A DNA stretch of 64,000 nt from Prolixibacteraceae bacterium (GCA_028683385.1 JAQUIJ010000002.1:186001-250000), one strand, 5' to 3'. Shown: positions 16,072 to 25,371, numbered from the stretch's first letter. The notes: generated from the letters alone by a model not told the origin. Made by a program: numbers and translations.

Positions 16072-17550
16072 ATGAATCAGAAACCAACATTGTTTTTTAG
16101 TCGCCTTTACTGGAAGATATCTGCCATATTTATATTGATTTTGGTGCTTTTTGCAGGTATCACCTTATATATTTCAGTGCGTTCTGCCAATAATTATTCG
16201 ATTGAAGTAAACCAGAAACTAAATTGGGAACTGGCGGCAACAACTGTTGATTTAATCAAGCCAAAATTTCAAAATGGAACGGTAAACAAGGAAGCGATTG
16301 CTGACATTATGCATTCGATGATGGTAATTAATCCGAGTTTGGAAGTTTATCTGATTGATCCGGAAGGAAAAATACTGAGTTACGTGGCACCCGAAAAAGT
16401 AGTTAAACTCGATAAAGTGTCGCTTGAGCCCATCGAAAGCTTTTTTACCAACATCAAACACAATCTGATTTTGGGAGATGATCCGCGGAATCCGGGCGAG
16501 AAAAAAACATTTTCGGCAGCCAAAGTCATCGATCAGGGCAAGTTAACCGGTTACATTTATATTGTGCTGGCAAGTCAGGAATACGTTTCAGCCGCCCAAA
16601 TGTTGATTGGTAGTTACATCCTCGGACTTTCCATTCGTTCCATAATCATTATCCTGATTATTTCAGCGCTGGTCGGTTTATTCTTTATTTGGTTCATTAC
16701 AAAAAAGCTGAATGCAATTGTTCTTGGAATCAGGGAGTTTCAATCCGGCAATTTTAATGCCCGTATTCCGGTGAAAAATCAAGACGAATTGGATAATATT
16801 GGTTTGGTTTTCAACGAAATGGCCGGAACAATCTCGAAAAATATCAGGGAACTAAAAGAAACCGACGAATTCAGGAAAGAACTGATTAGCAATGTTTCAC
16901 ACGATTTACGAACACCCGTTGCTTCCATTCAGGGATACGCCGAAACGCTTTTGCTGAAAAAGGATAAAATTGCTCCGGAAGAACAAACCAAATATCTCGA
17001 AATCATCTATTCGAGCTGCGAGCGGCTAAAAACGCTGGTGAGCGAACTGTTCGAACTTTCCAAACTGCAAACCAATCAGGTGAAACTTAATCCTGAACCT
17101 TTTTCGATTGCTGAACTGGTCTCGGATATTGCAAATAAATACCGGATTATTTCGCAAAAGAAAGGCATTAGTATCAATGCGTTTGTACCAAAAGAGAATA
17201 CAATCGTTGAAGCCGACATTCTGCTGATCGACCGCGTCTTGCAGAACCTGATCGATAACGCAATCCGTTTTTGTCGTGAAGGCGACTACATCAACATTGA
17301 AATCCATTCGCAAGGCGAGGGAAAGATTGAAGTTAAAATTGCCGATTCAGGAGAAGGAATTAATGCCGATGAACTGCCTTTTATTTTTGAGCGCTATTAC
17401 AAAGGCAAAAAGTACAGCGAAAGTACAGGGTTAGGTTTAGCCATTGTCAAAAAGATCATCGATCTGCATCATTCCAACATTCAGGTTTTCAGCCAGCCAG
17501 GAAAAGGAACAACTTTTATATTTCAACTTCCGGAGATTAGCGTTGCATAA
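16072..17550 (+). CDS. Sensor histidine kinase
   Basis: The 492-residue inner-membrane kinase has a first membrane helix at about residues 15-35, a periplasmic sensor part of about 150 residues, a second helix at about 190-212, and a HAMP linker. The HisKA dimerisation domain has the phospho-acceptor His277 in SNVSHDLRTP. The HATPase has N box LIDNAIRF, G1 DSGEGI, F box FERYYKG and G2 GLGLAI. The periplasmic part contains a PAS-like stretch (LEVYLIDPEGKILSYVAP). It forms an operon with the response regulator. The stimulus is unknown. Confidence 0.92.
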   Translation: MNQKPTLFFSRLYWKISAIFILILVLFAGITLYISVRSANNYSIEVNQKLNWELAATTVDLIKPKFQNGTVNKEAIADIMHSMMVINPSLEVYLIDPEGKILSYVAPEKVVKLDKVSLEPIESFFTNIKHNLILGDDPRNPGEKKTFSAAKVIDQGKLTGYIYIVLASQEYVSAAQMLIGSYILGLSIRSIIIILIISALVGLFFIWFITKKLNAIVLGIREFQSGNFNARIPVKNQDELDNIGLVFNEMAGTISKNIRELKETDEFRKELISNVSHDLRTPVASIQGYAETLLLKKDKIAPEEQTKYLEIIYSSCERLKTLVSELFELSKLQTNQVKLNPEPFSIAELVSDIANKYRIISQKKGISINAFVPKENTIVEADILLIDRVLQNLIDNAIRFCREGDYINIEIHSQGEGKIEVKIADSGEGINADELPFIFERYYKGKKYSESTGLGLAIVKKIIDLHHSNIQVFSQPGKGTTFIFQLPEISVA

Positions 17551-17575
17551 AAAGATGATACAAACGTGAATTTCC

Positions 17576-17610
17576 TGTGATACTTCTGTGATACTGTTGC
17601 CCGTACTTTG
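17576..17610 (+). promoter_or_regulatory. Second direct-repeat box and -7-like element
   Basis: TGTGA at 17576 and 17587 (TGTGATACTTC, TGTGATACTGT) repeats with 11-bp spacing. TACTTTG at 17604-17610 lies at nearly the same distance as the -7 box of the response-regulator promoter (17 versus 16 bases from the second TGTGA). Confidence 0.55.
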
Positions 17611-17637
17611 TTGGTATAAATTTTAAAACAGTATGCT

Positions 17638-17802
17638 ATGAAGACAAAATTAATTGCTTTAGATTTAGTAATCTCAAGATTTACAAACACTTTATTAAAG
17701 GATGATGCCATGACTCTGCCGGCATTTAATTCTGGAATTGCCGGTTATGTTTTTGTTGACCGGTTTGTAAGTGCATTTGAAAGGTTATCCTTAGTCAACT
17801 AA
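17638..17802 (+). CDS. 54-residue orphan ORF behind a regulated promoter
   Basis: ATG 17638 opens a 54-codon frame (MKTKLIALDLVISRF ... FERLSLVN) ending TAA at 17800-17802. No signal peptide, strong membrane helix or known motif is visible, and I recognise no family. It is called because a promoter with the same 11-bp-spaced TGTGA boxes as the two-component operon ends about 27 bases before it, giving a short leader. The transcript might instead be a small regulatory RNA. A region without other genes follows up to 17975. Confidence 0.4.
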   Translation: MKTKLIALDLVISRFTNTLLKDDAMTLPAFNSGIAGYVFVDRFVSAFERLSLVN

Positions 17803-17974
17803 CCTGATTTTGATTTGTTTAGTTAATAAAACGAACAAAGCCATGAAATAGCCATATGTACCAAAGTTCAAACCAACTGACAATGCAAAAATGGCTATTC
17901 CATTCATCGAAATTTTAATTGATGAACTGATATTGATACGAAAGTTATGGAACCATAATTGAAAACGAAAACAA

Positions 17975-18931
17975 ATGAAAACAATTTTTTTAATCATTTC
18001 AATTGTCTTTTTCGGACTTCAGGGTTGCACCCAAAATGCGCCTAAAAGTTCTAAAATAGAAAGTAAAACATCGAATACCAAATACAATCAGCTCACTTCG
18101 GAAGAAGCTGCGGTAATTCTCCATAAAGGTACAGAGGGGGCTTTTACCGGAAAGTACACTGACTTTTCAGAAAAAGGAACCTACGTTTGCAAGCAATGCA
18201 ATGCGCCTTTGTACCGGTCTTCCGATAAGTTTAAGTCGGACTGCGGTTGGCCCAGTTTCGATGATGAAATTCCGGGTGCGGTAAAACGCATTCCTGATGC
18301 AGATGGTATGCGAACCGAAATTGTTTGTGCCAACTGTGGAGCGCATTTGGGGCATGTGTTTTTAGGTGAAGGCTTTACCGCGAAAGACACCAGGCATTGT
18401 GTCAATTCTATTTCCCTGAATTTCATTCCGGCAGGTTCACAAAAGGCTGCAGCTGATACTGCCATTTTTGCCGGAGGTTGCTTTTGGGGTGTTGAATATT
18501 ACATGCACAAAGCGCCGGGAGTGATTTCTACTGAAGTGGGCTATATTGGAGGACATGATTCGAAGCCCACCTACGAACAGGTTTGCAGCCACACAACCGG
18601 ATATGCCGAAGCAGTTAGAATAATTTTCGATCCGAAGAAAACCAGTTATGAAAATGTAGCCAAACTTTTCTTCGAAATCCACGACCCAACACAGGTAAAC
18701 CGGCAAGGACCCGATATTGGCGATCAATACCGTTCGGCTGTTTTCTACCTGAATTCGGAACAGAAAACGACAGCCGAAAAACTGGTTGGCATTTTACGAA
18801 TCAAGGGTTACGATGTGGCAACTGTAATTGTACCTGCAACTAAATTCTGGAAAGCTGAAGAATACCATCAGCAATACTACGCAAAAGAAAACGGAACACC
18901 TTATTGCCACCGATATGAAAAAAGATTTTAG
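17975..18931 (+). CDS. msrBA: Lipoprotein MsrB-MsrA fusion methionine sulfoxide reductase
   Basis: The 318-residue bifunctional enzyme repairs both R- and S-methionine sulfoxide. It begins with a lipoprotein signal (IVFFGLQGC, lipobox Cys), so it acts anchored in the envelope. The MsrB half comes first, with two CxxC zinc pairs (CKQC, CANC), CGWPSF and catalytic Cys142 in RHCVNS. The MsrA half follows with GGCFWG (Cys169), GYIGGH, and DPTQVNRQGPDIGDQYRS. The order B-A is the reverse of the common A-B fusion. A Met-rich metal-binding protein follows, which would itself need methionine repair under oxidative stress. Confidence 0.93.
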   Translation: MKTIFLIISIVFFGLQGCTQNAPKSSKIESKTSNTKYNQLTSEEAAVILHKGTEGAFTGKYTDFSEKGTYVCKQCNAPLYRSSDKFKSDCGWPSFDDEIPGAVKRIPDADGMRTEIVCANCGAHLGHVFLGEGFTAKDTRHCVNSISLNFIPAGSQKAAADTAIFAGGCFWGVEYYMHKAPGVISTEVGYIGGHDSKPTYEQVCSHTTGYAEAVRIIFDPKKTSYENVAKLFFEIHDPTQVNRQGPDIGDQYRSAVFYLNSEQKTTAEKLVGILRIKGYDVATVIVPATKFWKAEEYHQQYYAKENGTPYCHRYEKRF

Positions 18932-18992
18932 CAAACATATTGACACAGAAGCAGTTATAGCATAAAAGTATTCACAACTTAAAATTAGACAC

Positions 18993-19388
18993 ATGAAAAA
19001 CAAGACTTTAGTTTCAGTAATCATGGTAGTTGGATTATTCCTTGCTACCACTGCGAGTAATGATCTAAGAGCTCAGGTTGCCAAAGTAAATACAGAAATG
19101 GCAACGACCAAGAAATATACTTGTCCTCACCATCCTGACCAGGTAAGCGACAAACCTGGAAAATGTGGCGTTTGTGGTATGGATTTGGTTGAAGTAAAAG
19201 ATATGGGTAAAAAAAACATGTCGAAAAAAATGGATCCGATGCATGATAAAATGAAGATGGAAGGCGACACCCAAAAAATGAATATGGATAAAATGAAAAA
19301 GGACGCCAACAATATGAAAATGGATATGAAGAATAACATGAATGAAATGAAGATGGATTCGTCGAAAATGACAAAGAAAAAGATGTAG
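18993..19388 (+). CDS. Secreted Met-rich heavy-metal-binding-domain protein
   Basis: The 131-residue protein has a signal peptide (residues 1-28), then a small heavy-metal-binding domain YTCPHHPDQVSDKPGKCGVCGMDLV with Cys/His ligands like those on copper exporters. A low-complexity tail follows, built only of Met, Lys, Asp, Asn and Glu (DKMKMEGDTQKMNMDKMKK and similar), with more than 20 Met. Met-rich tails bind Cu(I) or Ag(I); periplasmic copper buffering is an inference. It lies directly behind msrBA and before a strong terminator. Confidence 0.75.
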   Translation: MKNKTLVSVIMVVGLFLATTASNDLRAQVAKVNTEMATTKKYTCPHHPDQVSDKPGKCGVCGMDLVEVKDMGKKNMSKKMDPMHDKMKMEGDTQKMNMDKMKKDANNMKMDMKNNMNEMKMDSSKMTKKKM

Positions 19389-19431
19389 AAGGATTATTAA
19401 AATTGTATTTCGAATTTTAATTTCGAAAATG

Positions 19432-19478
19432 AAGTTGTGAAGCAGGAATGTAATGTTCTGAACTTCACAACTTTTTTA
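19432..19478 (+). terminator. Terminator after the Met-rich protein gene
   Basis: AAGTTGTGAAG (19432-19442) pairs with CTTCACAACTT (19463-19473) in a perfect 11-bp stem followed by TTTTTT. Confidence 0.85.
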
Positions 19479-19509
19479 TTTGAATGGGTGAAGTTTTTAT
19501 GTTAGGATT

Positions 19510-20682
19510 CTAAAAACTCCATTTCAACCTTCCAAAAGCAATCTGGCCAATGTCGCCAAATTCGGTTCCCGAGTCCCCAAAAAAGAGTTGTCCGGTGAGC
19601 ATCAGTTCCAGATTATTTAACAGCGAGTAGGTGAACGCTGGTCCAACATAAAACGAACCATCCGATGGGTTTACGATTCCGGAAAAGCTTCCGGAGAGTA
19701 GGGGAGTGATGGGTTTGGAAACCTGTCCAAACAGTGAATATCGCGCAAGCGACAATTGTTTAGCCGACATATCCGGATTAAAGAGTACGTTCATTCCTCC
19801 GGCCTTGCCAGTTTTACCGTTGCTGCTGTATAGAAAACTGGTGTGAATATACCAGCTATTAGAAAACGTGTAATCAGCTGAAACCGAAGCTACCGTCGCC
19901 CGAATAGAAAAATCATTTCTTGGTTCGAAATGGGTAAGTTCGCCACGGAATCCAGCGCCATAAATATCGCCCGACCAGCCACAACCCATAACCCAGTCGT
20001 TCCCGGCCTGACCTCCAAGAAACTGAAAATCATAATCCCACCTTGAAAATTTGTACATTCCTGCAATTGCTGAATGAGCCTGATCACGGCCTGGTTTGTA
20101 CACCAATTCAGCAGAAGAAGTGGTTCCGGTGTAATACTGAATACGAATTGCATCTGTTCCCGGGCGTTCTTCGTAGTCGAAATCGAAGTATGAAAAGGTG
20201 TTGAAAATATCGTTTGGATTCCAGACCAGGTTGACACCCCAATTGACACGTTGCCGCCCTGCGCGGATTTGCCATTTGCCTGAAGAATAATCCAGATATG
20301 CACGATCGAACATGGAATGCACAAACCAACCTGTTCCCTGAGCCGTGATCCACGACATATTTACAAGACCATTATCTACATTCACTGTCGATTGATAATC
20401 GGGATAGTCTTTCACCAAATTGCCAAACATCAGGCGGTTTCGCATTTCGATAACCGTTGTCAGTTTTTTACTGGTGTACCATTTGAAATTAAGACGGTTG
20501 TGAAGGATATTCATGCCCAGGTTATTGACATCAAATCCCGGAATGGGTGTTTTAGGCGAATAAAACATGTACAATTCCTTCACATAGCCATTCAGGCTCA
20601 CTTTGCTTTCCTGAACAAATGCCTGCAGTGGCATAAACATCATCAGTATCAGCAGAAGTTTGGTGTATTTTGAGTTGTTCAT
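19510..20682 (-). CDS. Outer-membrane beta-barrel protein (porin-like)
   Basis: The 390-residue protein has a signal peptide (TKLLLILMMFMPLQAF) and a mature part made of alternating strands rich in Tyr, Trp and Phe with Arg-Gly turns (WQIRAGRQRVNWGVNLVWNP, YFDFDYEERPGTDAIR). It ends in GRLKWSF with a terminal Phe, the usual outer-membrane assembly signal. The RAGRQRVNWG stretch resembles DUF1302/alginate-porin-like barrels, but I cannot assign a family with certainty. ATG 20682 is chosen because it begins the signal peptide; the 14-codon extension is unsupported. It appears monocistronic. Confidence 0.7.
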   Translation of the reverse strand: MNNSKYTKLLLILMMFMPLQAFVQESKVSLNGYVKELYMFYSPKTPIPGFDVNNLGMNILHNRLNFKWYTSKKLTTVIEMRNRLMFGNLVKDYPDYQSTVNVDNGLVNMSWITAQGTGWFVHSMFDRAYLDYSSGKWQIRAGRQRVNWGVNLVWNPNDIFNTFSYFDFDYEERPGTDAIRIQYYTGTTSSAELVYKPGRDQAHSAIAGMYKFSRWDYDFQFLGGQAGNDWVMGCGWSGDIYGAGFRGELTHFEPRNDFSIRATVASVSADYTFSNSWYIHTSFLYSSNGKTGKAGGMNVLFNPDMSAKQLSLARYSLFGQVSKPITPLLSGSFSGIVNPSDGSFYVGPAFTYSLLNNLELMLTGQLFFGDSGTEFGDIGQIAFGRLKWSF

Positions 20683-20835
20683 TGATTTATTCCTGTTTTT
20701 CTTTAAACTTTCTCCAATCTCCAATCTCCCTTTCCCTCTTAAAACCTAGCAAGTTTTAACGACTTCGATTTTTAAAATATGTCCTAATTTCAGAATTTTA
20801 TCTGAGATATCATCTGTTTCGTTGGAACAAACAAA

Positions 20836-21744
20836 TCAAAGATAAGCAGATAGATAATCATATATATTGGCCAGTACTTTTTCTGAAAGCCGGGATTGTG
20901 CTTCGAGTGTAAATCCAGAAGACCGGTCGGATAGAATGATGTTCGGATATTTCGAAAATTCTTCGGAATGCTCCCCAACTCCCGGACCGTCGAAAATGGC
21001 AAATGAAGTTGGATCACCGGAAAGCCAGGAAAGAAATGCATCTTTATCGAAAGTCAGGCCTATGGAGGTATTCACCAGGATTGAATTTGGCTTTTTATGA
21101 CGAAACTCAGCCTCACCCATCACATTCGAATTCTTTGGCAAATGCGTGCTGATTACATCACAGGTTTCCAGCAATTCGTTCAATGGCAAATAGCCAAACC
21201 CTTCGGCTTCCAATTCAGGTTTCCGGCTTCGGTTGAAATAAAATACATTCATTCCGAAATGTTTGGCCGTGCGTGCAACCATTGTTCCCAACGTTCCCAT
21301 TCCAATGATGCCTATCGTTTTGCCACGTAGTTCGCGATTTTCGGCTTGCCACCTGCGGTTTCCGAGTCCTTTCATCAGATAAATCAGTTCGGCAAAAATG
21401 AATTCGAGCGTTCCATCGTCACCATAATCGCGTACTCCTTTCACCACGATTCCTTGTTTTCGAGCCTGTGCAATGTCCACATTGGCAGCTTTTTCGTCGT
21501 ACAAACTGCAACACATACCAATGTATTTCAGATTTGGAGCTGCCTGAATTACATCGGCATTTACTTTGGTATGCCAACTTACCAGCATACAGTCCGAGTC
21601 GGCAATCCGATTCAGGATTTCTGCATCGCTGCCCGGAAAATCATTGTAAATAATGATTGGAGATTTGGAAAGCTGGGCAATTTGCTCCAATACCGGAATG
21701 GTCAGTCCACAGGAATCTATAATTGTTATTTTTTGAAAAGTCAT
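20836..21744 (-). CDS. D-isomer-specific 2-hydroxyacid dehydrogenase
   Basis: The 302-residue NAD-dependent dehydrogenase has the Rossmann motif IGIIGMGTLGTMVARTAKHFG in the middle, the downstream strand VFYFNRSRKPE, then STHLPK and NSILVNTSIG. A His/Glu catalytic pair is less clear than in classical members: the expected C-terminal His appears replaced by DRSSGFT near the end, so activity or chemistry may differ. The substrate is unknown. It is the last gene of a minus-strand run after the DUF3052 gene (11-base gap). Confidence 0.82.
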   Translation of the reverse strand: MTFQKITIIDSCGLTIPVLEQIAQLSKSPIIIYNDFPGSDAEILNRIADSDCMLVSWHTKVNADVIQAAPNLKYIGMCCSLYDEKAANVDIAQARKQGIVVKGVRDYGDDGTLEFIFAELIYLMKGLGNRRWQAENRELRGKTIGIIGMGTLGTMVARTAKHFGMNVFYFNRSRKPELEAEGFGYLPLNELLETCDVISTHLPKNSNVMGEAEFRHKKPNSILVNTSIGLTFDKDAFLSWLSGDPTSFAIFDGPGVGEHSEEFSKYPNIILSDRSSGFTLEAQSRLSEKVLANIYDYLSAYL

Positions 21745-21755
21745 GGTCTAAATGT

Positions 21756-22157
21756 TTATTTTCCTACTAACTCCGGATCTCGCCCTCGAAGGGCACTCCA
21801 TTTTTCGTCGATAGCAATTTGCGAAACCGGACGTAATCCTATTAATCCTAGCGCATCCCAAATGGTATTTCGGTTCAGATCGTATTTTATTTTACCGGAG
21901 CCTTTCGGGTAGCAGGCCCAAAACAGGCAATCGTACTTTCCGGCATTTGCCACACTTTTTATCAGCTCTTCCATTTCTGCTTGTGACGAAGCAAAAACCT
22001 GCACGAAATCGTATTTCCCCAATTTAGCATCTTCCAAAATAGTATCGAATTTGGCACCTGCTAAAATCGAAAGATAATCTTCCGGAGCATTTACAATAAG
22101 GTTTTCAACTGAAATGTCAAACTTCAATTTTTTGGAAACAGCTTCTTTATCCATCAT
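21756..22157 (-). CDS. DUF3052 family protein
   Basis: The 133-residue cytoplasmic protein shows the family pattern KKLKFDISVENLIVNAPEDY at the N-terminus, VQVFASSQAEMEELI in the middle, and the diagnostic end YPKGSGKIKYDLNR, GLRPVSQIAIDEKWSALR. Function is unknown. Tandem Met codons at 22157 and 22154 are the natural start; the frame to 22208 adds 17 unsupported residues and overlaps the upstream gene. It precedes the 2-hydroxyacid dehydrogenase on the same strand. Confidence 0.82.
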   Translation of the reverse strand: MMDKEAVSKKLKFDISVENLIVNAPEDYLSILAGAKFDTILEDAKLGKYDFVQVFASSQAEMEELIKSVANAGKYDCLFWACYPKGSGKIKYDLNRNTIWDALGLIGLRPVSQIAIDEKWSALRGRDPELVGK

Positions 22158-22198
22158 AGTTAATCCATTTTGTAACGTATAGATAAATTTTTCCGACA

Positions 22199-23314
22199 TT
22201 ATTCCCATGAAATCGGGTAGTAAAATTCGTATTCTTCAAGATGATTCCAAAAGGAAGCTTGACAACAAACAAGATCAGAATCACTTTGACCAATATATAG
22301 CTGAATTTTATTGGCAGAACATACGGTCGGTCTATATGATTTATCATCGACTGGTAATGTGCCAATTGTAAACATTGATTTTCCTGTTGCCCAAATTTTG
22401 GGGTTTTGATGATATTGATGTGAAGAATCATCCCTGTCTGCTGGTCTCATTGTAATGTTGTAATGCTCTTTCTTGTCTCTATTCAACAATACCTCAAGCT
22501 CACAATATTCACCAACATGATATGTTCTCCGCTGACCTTTTTTAGCTAATACAATAACATCTTTTTTGTCGTTCACATAAAGAACCGAATATCCATTGGA
22601 TAACAACTTCTTTGAAAGCTTATATTTAGAAGAATAATCTATAATTTTTTCTTGATATGCATTTTCAGAACATCTTATCTCCGTCGTTTTCAGTTTATTC
22701 TCCAAATTATAAATGATTGAATCTGTACGAAAAGTTTTAACAAAGTAAGAAGGAATCCAATCGATGGGAAAAAGAAGATGCTTTTGAGAATAGTCATCAA
22801 TTATATAGTCTAAACTTTGACGATTGCTCATTCCTAAAAGATTATCATGATTTTGTCGAAGTCTGATGTATTCAGAAGGATACCTTTTTATTAGCTCGTC
22901 ATTAATTCTCATTTTCCAGGTATTATATTCTTCATTTTCTCTTCTAACTGAAATGATTTTGATAATAGAGTCAGTTCTCGTTTTTTCATCAATAAAGCTG
23001 ATCAGTTTTTGATATGACTTCTCAAAATTATCTCTACCTTCTTGCAATTTAGGTACAGACTCCCAATACATCTTTACCTTTTCCCAACCTAAATAACCAA
23101 TCGGTGGGGAAAGCGATCTCTTCTTGCAAATTTCGGAATACTTGACGGCTATCAGGTGATTAATTTGAACTTTCAGTTCTTGCTTTAATTTTTGACAATC
23201 GATTGAATCAGTAGGGGCAATTTCATTCACATTTTCAGTTAGACCCCAACTGATAGCGGAATGACAGCAAAACATAAATATGAAAAATGAAAAAAAAAGA
23301 CTTTTGTTTAGCAT
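22199..23314 (-). CDS. Hypothetical exported protein, A+T-rich
   Basis: The 371-residue protein has a signal peptide-like start (KSLFFSFFIFMFCCHSAIS). The mature part is charged, rich in Lys, Ile, Tyr and Asn, with no motif I recognise. Cys residues occur in pairs late in the chain (VCCQ). The gene is visibly more A+T-rich than its neighbours and uses more AT-ending codons, which fits recent acquisition or weak constraint. ATG 23314 begins the signal peptide; 12 upstream codons are excluded. Function is not assigned. Confidence 0.6.
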   Translation of the reverse strand: MLNKSLFFSFFIFMFCCHSAISWGLTENVNEIAPTDSIDCQKLKQELKVQINHLIAVKYSEICKKRSLSPPIGYLGWEKVKMYWESVPKLQEGRDNFEKSYQKLISFIDEKTRTDSIIKIISVRRENEEYNTWKMRINDELIKRYPSEYIRLRQNHDNLLGMSNRQSLDYIIDDYSQKHLLFPIDWIPSYFVKTFRTDSIIYNLENKLKTTEIRCSENAYQEKIIDYSSKYKLSKKLLSNGYSVLYVNDKKDVIVLAKKGQRRTYHVGEYCELEVLLNRDKKEHYNITMRPADRDDSSHQYHQNPKIWATGKSMFTIGTLPVDDKSYRPTVCSANKIQLYIGQSDSDLVCCQASFWNHLEEYEFYYPISWE

Positions 23315-23430
23315 GGCGGTTGTCTTCAGGAGATCGCAATATAGATTCAAAAGATAAATTTAAAGCAATATGTTGAATTACAAAATCTATTACAATTAAG
23401 TTCTTAATTTTTAGTTCAAATGATATTTAT

Positions 23431-25326
23431 TCAATACGGTTTATACACGGCATTCATCACATTCAACGTTTGTTTGATCCAAACCCGGTACCGCGATTCG
23501 TAAGTCCAGGTATTTCCAGCTGAAGCAAAATCGCAGAAATGGATTTGTTTGGGATTGCGGCCTTCGCCTTCTAAATCTGTACCCAAAACCAGGGGAGCAG
23601 TGAACGACATCCATACATGATCAGGTTTTTTGCTTGTAGGAACCAAATCAACATGATTTCCCTTGTTTTGAATTACAGCGGCTTCATCCACAAAACCATC
23701 GCCAAAACGCGAATCGCGCGCCAGCAAAACAGGGCCGCGCATAATCGCCTGATAGCCGTTGAGTGTGATCAATCGCCCGCTCAAATCCAATTTCAGAACC
23801 ACTTTGTCGTCTTTCTTCCATTCACGATTAATTCTGAAATAATTACCCGATTGAACTCCTTCCGCCGGAACACCATTGACCGAAACTGAAGATTGAAGGC
23901 TCCATGCCGGAATTCGCAAAGCAAGCGTAAAATTCTCCAATTTTTCAGGCTGAAGGGAAATTTCAATTTGATCGGTTTCAGGATAAGTCGTTGTTTGCAA
24001 AACGGTCACTTTATTTTTTGGACTGAGCTGAATGGTTGCAGACGATTGGCTGTACATATTGATCAAAATTTCGTTTTTACCGGTCATCAAAGCCAATTTG
24101 GGTAAAAGTGCGAATGCTCGTGGTCCGTTGGCATTGCAGCAGTTGATGTGCATTCCGCACTGCTCTTCGCCTTCGTGGCGCATTCCTTCGAGCGGACTGT
24201 ATTTGGCAATCTGCGAACCATCAAATTTCATGGAAGCCATCAGCGCATTGTAAACCGTTTTTTCAATCTGGTCGGCATACATCGGATTGGCAGTTAACCG
24301 TAGCAAGTTGTTGCACAGTTTAATCCACGTAAAGGTTACACAAGTTTCCATGGTGTGATATGTTGGTTCGGTTTGGCGCTGCCCGCCATGGTAAAAACAT
24401 TCGAAAGCCGTGCCCGAACCGGCCACGTTAATTTCGGTATCGATAATATTCTGAACCGCCATTTCTGCTGATTTCAGGTAAGTTGATTCGCCGGTAATGT
24501 GGTAAAGTTCGAGCAATCCTTCGTAACACGACATCATCTCATAGGCTTTTTGCCCATTGTCCCACGACCACCAGGTCTTCGGAAACGGGAAACGGTCGGC
24601 AACATTCACTCCGTCCAGCGCTTTGCTCATTAGTTTCGGACCATCGGCAGTTTCCCATTGTGCAACTATATATTTGGCAAAATCGAGGTAACGACTTTCT
24701 CCGGTGTGCCGGTACAATAAAACCATAGGTTCCAGAATGGAACTGCTTGGCATTCCGCGGTAATTGCCGGTTTTTACAATATTGGCTTTGTCCGGACCTA
24801 CCTGGGTTAACAAGTGATCAGCCAATTTTTTCGCAGCATCCAGCACTTTGGGGTCGGCTGAAATGTCGTAATAGGCCAGTAATCCAAGTAGCGTATATTT
24901 TCTGCCCCAAATGTCCCACTGCTGCAACTGTGCTTCTTTTGAGTAGTTGCTGATGTAGCCATCAGGAGTTTGAGTCGCAATCAACCCTGAAACGGCATTT
25001 TGAATAATTGACAGCATTTCCGGATCGCGATTGTATTCGTAGGAAGCAATGGCCGAGAGAATCCATTTACCCCAAAATTCGGTTTGCCACAAACGGGTTT
25101 CGTTGCGGGTTTTAAAAGGCTCAATCAAATGCTGAACGTCTTGTTTTTTGATACGCTGGCTGATGCATAAATCGATCTTTTCGCCCAAATACCCATTGAT
25201 TTGGATATCAGAAGGCTTCCAGGCTTCAATCAAATCAGTTTTCGCAGGTTGTACCTGAACCGGTTTTGACTTCGAAAAAGAGAAAAAAGGAATCAGAAAA
25301 AGTGAAATAATCAGGAATTGTTTCAT
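23431..25326 (-). CDS. GH127-like glycoside hydrolase (beta-L-arabinofuranosidase family)
   Basis: The 631-residue secreted protein has a signal peptide (KQFLIISLFLIPFFSFS). It belongs to the DUF1680/GH127 family: an (alpha/alpha)6 barrel with WGRKYTLLGLLAYY and GRYLDFAK-like helices, then a C-terminal beta domain. The zinc/catalytic Cys residues of GH127 are matched by METC (Glu327, Cys329) and NCCN (Cys396, Cys397). All known active-site positions therefore appear intact. Characterised members cleave beta-L-arabinofuranosides; related GH127 families differ in substrate. It lies 91 bp downstream of a Gfo/Idh oxidoreductase on the same strand, with a hairpin between. Confidence 0.85.
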   Translation of the reverse strand: MKQFLIISLFLIPFFSFSKSKPVQVQPAKTDLIEAWKPSDIQINGYLGEKIDLCISQRIKKQDVQHLIEPFKTRNETRLWQTEFWGKWILSAIASYEYNRDPEMLSIIQNAVSGLIATQTPDGYISNYSKEAQLQQWDIWGRKYTLLGLLAYYDISADPKVLDAAKKLADHLLTQVGPDKANIVKTGNYRGMPSSSILEPMVLLYRHTGESRYLDFAKYIVAQWETADGPKLMSKALDGVNVADRFPFPKTWWSWDNGQKAYEMMSCYEGLLELYHITGESTYLKSAEMAVQNIIDTEINVAGSGTAFECFYHGGQRQTEPTYHTMETCVTFTWIKLCNNLLRLTANPMYADQIEKTVYNALMASMKFDGSQIAKYSPLEGMRHEGEEQCGMHINCCNANGPRAFALLPKLALMTGKNEILINMYSQSSATIQLSPKNKVTVLQTTTYPETDQIEISLQPEKLENFTLALRIPAWSLQSSVSVNGVPAEGVQSGNYFRINREWKKDDKVVLKLDLSGRLITLNGYQAIMRGPVLLARDSRFGDGFVDEAAVIQNKGNHVDLVPTSKKPDHVWMSFTAPLVLGTDLEGEGRNPKQIHFCDFASAGNTWTYESRYRVWIKQTLNVMNAVYKPY

Positions 25327-25371
25327 TTAGTTTTGGTTTAGGTCGGTTTCGAGGAGGAAAATGAGAACAGA

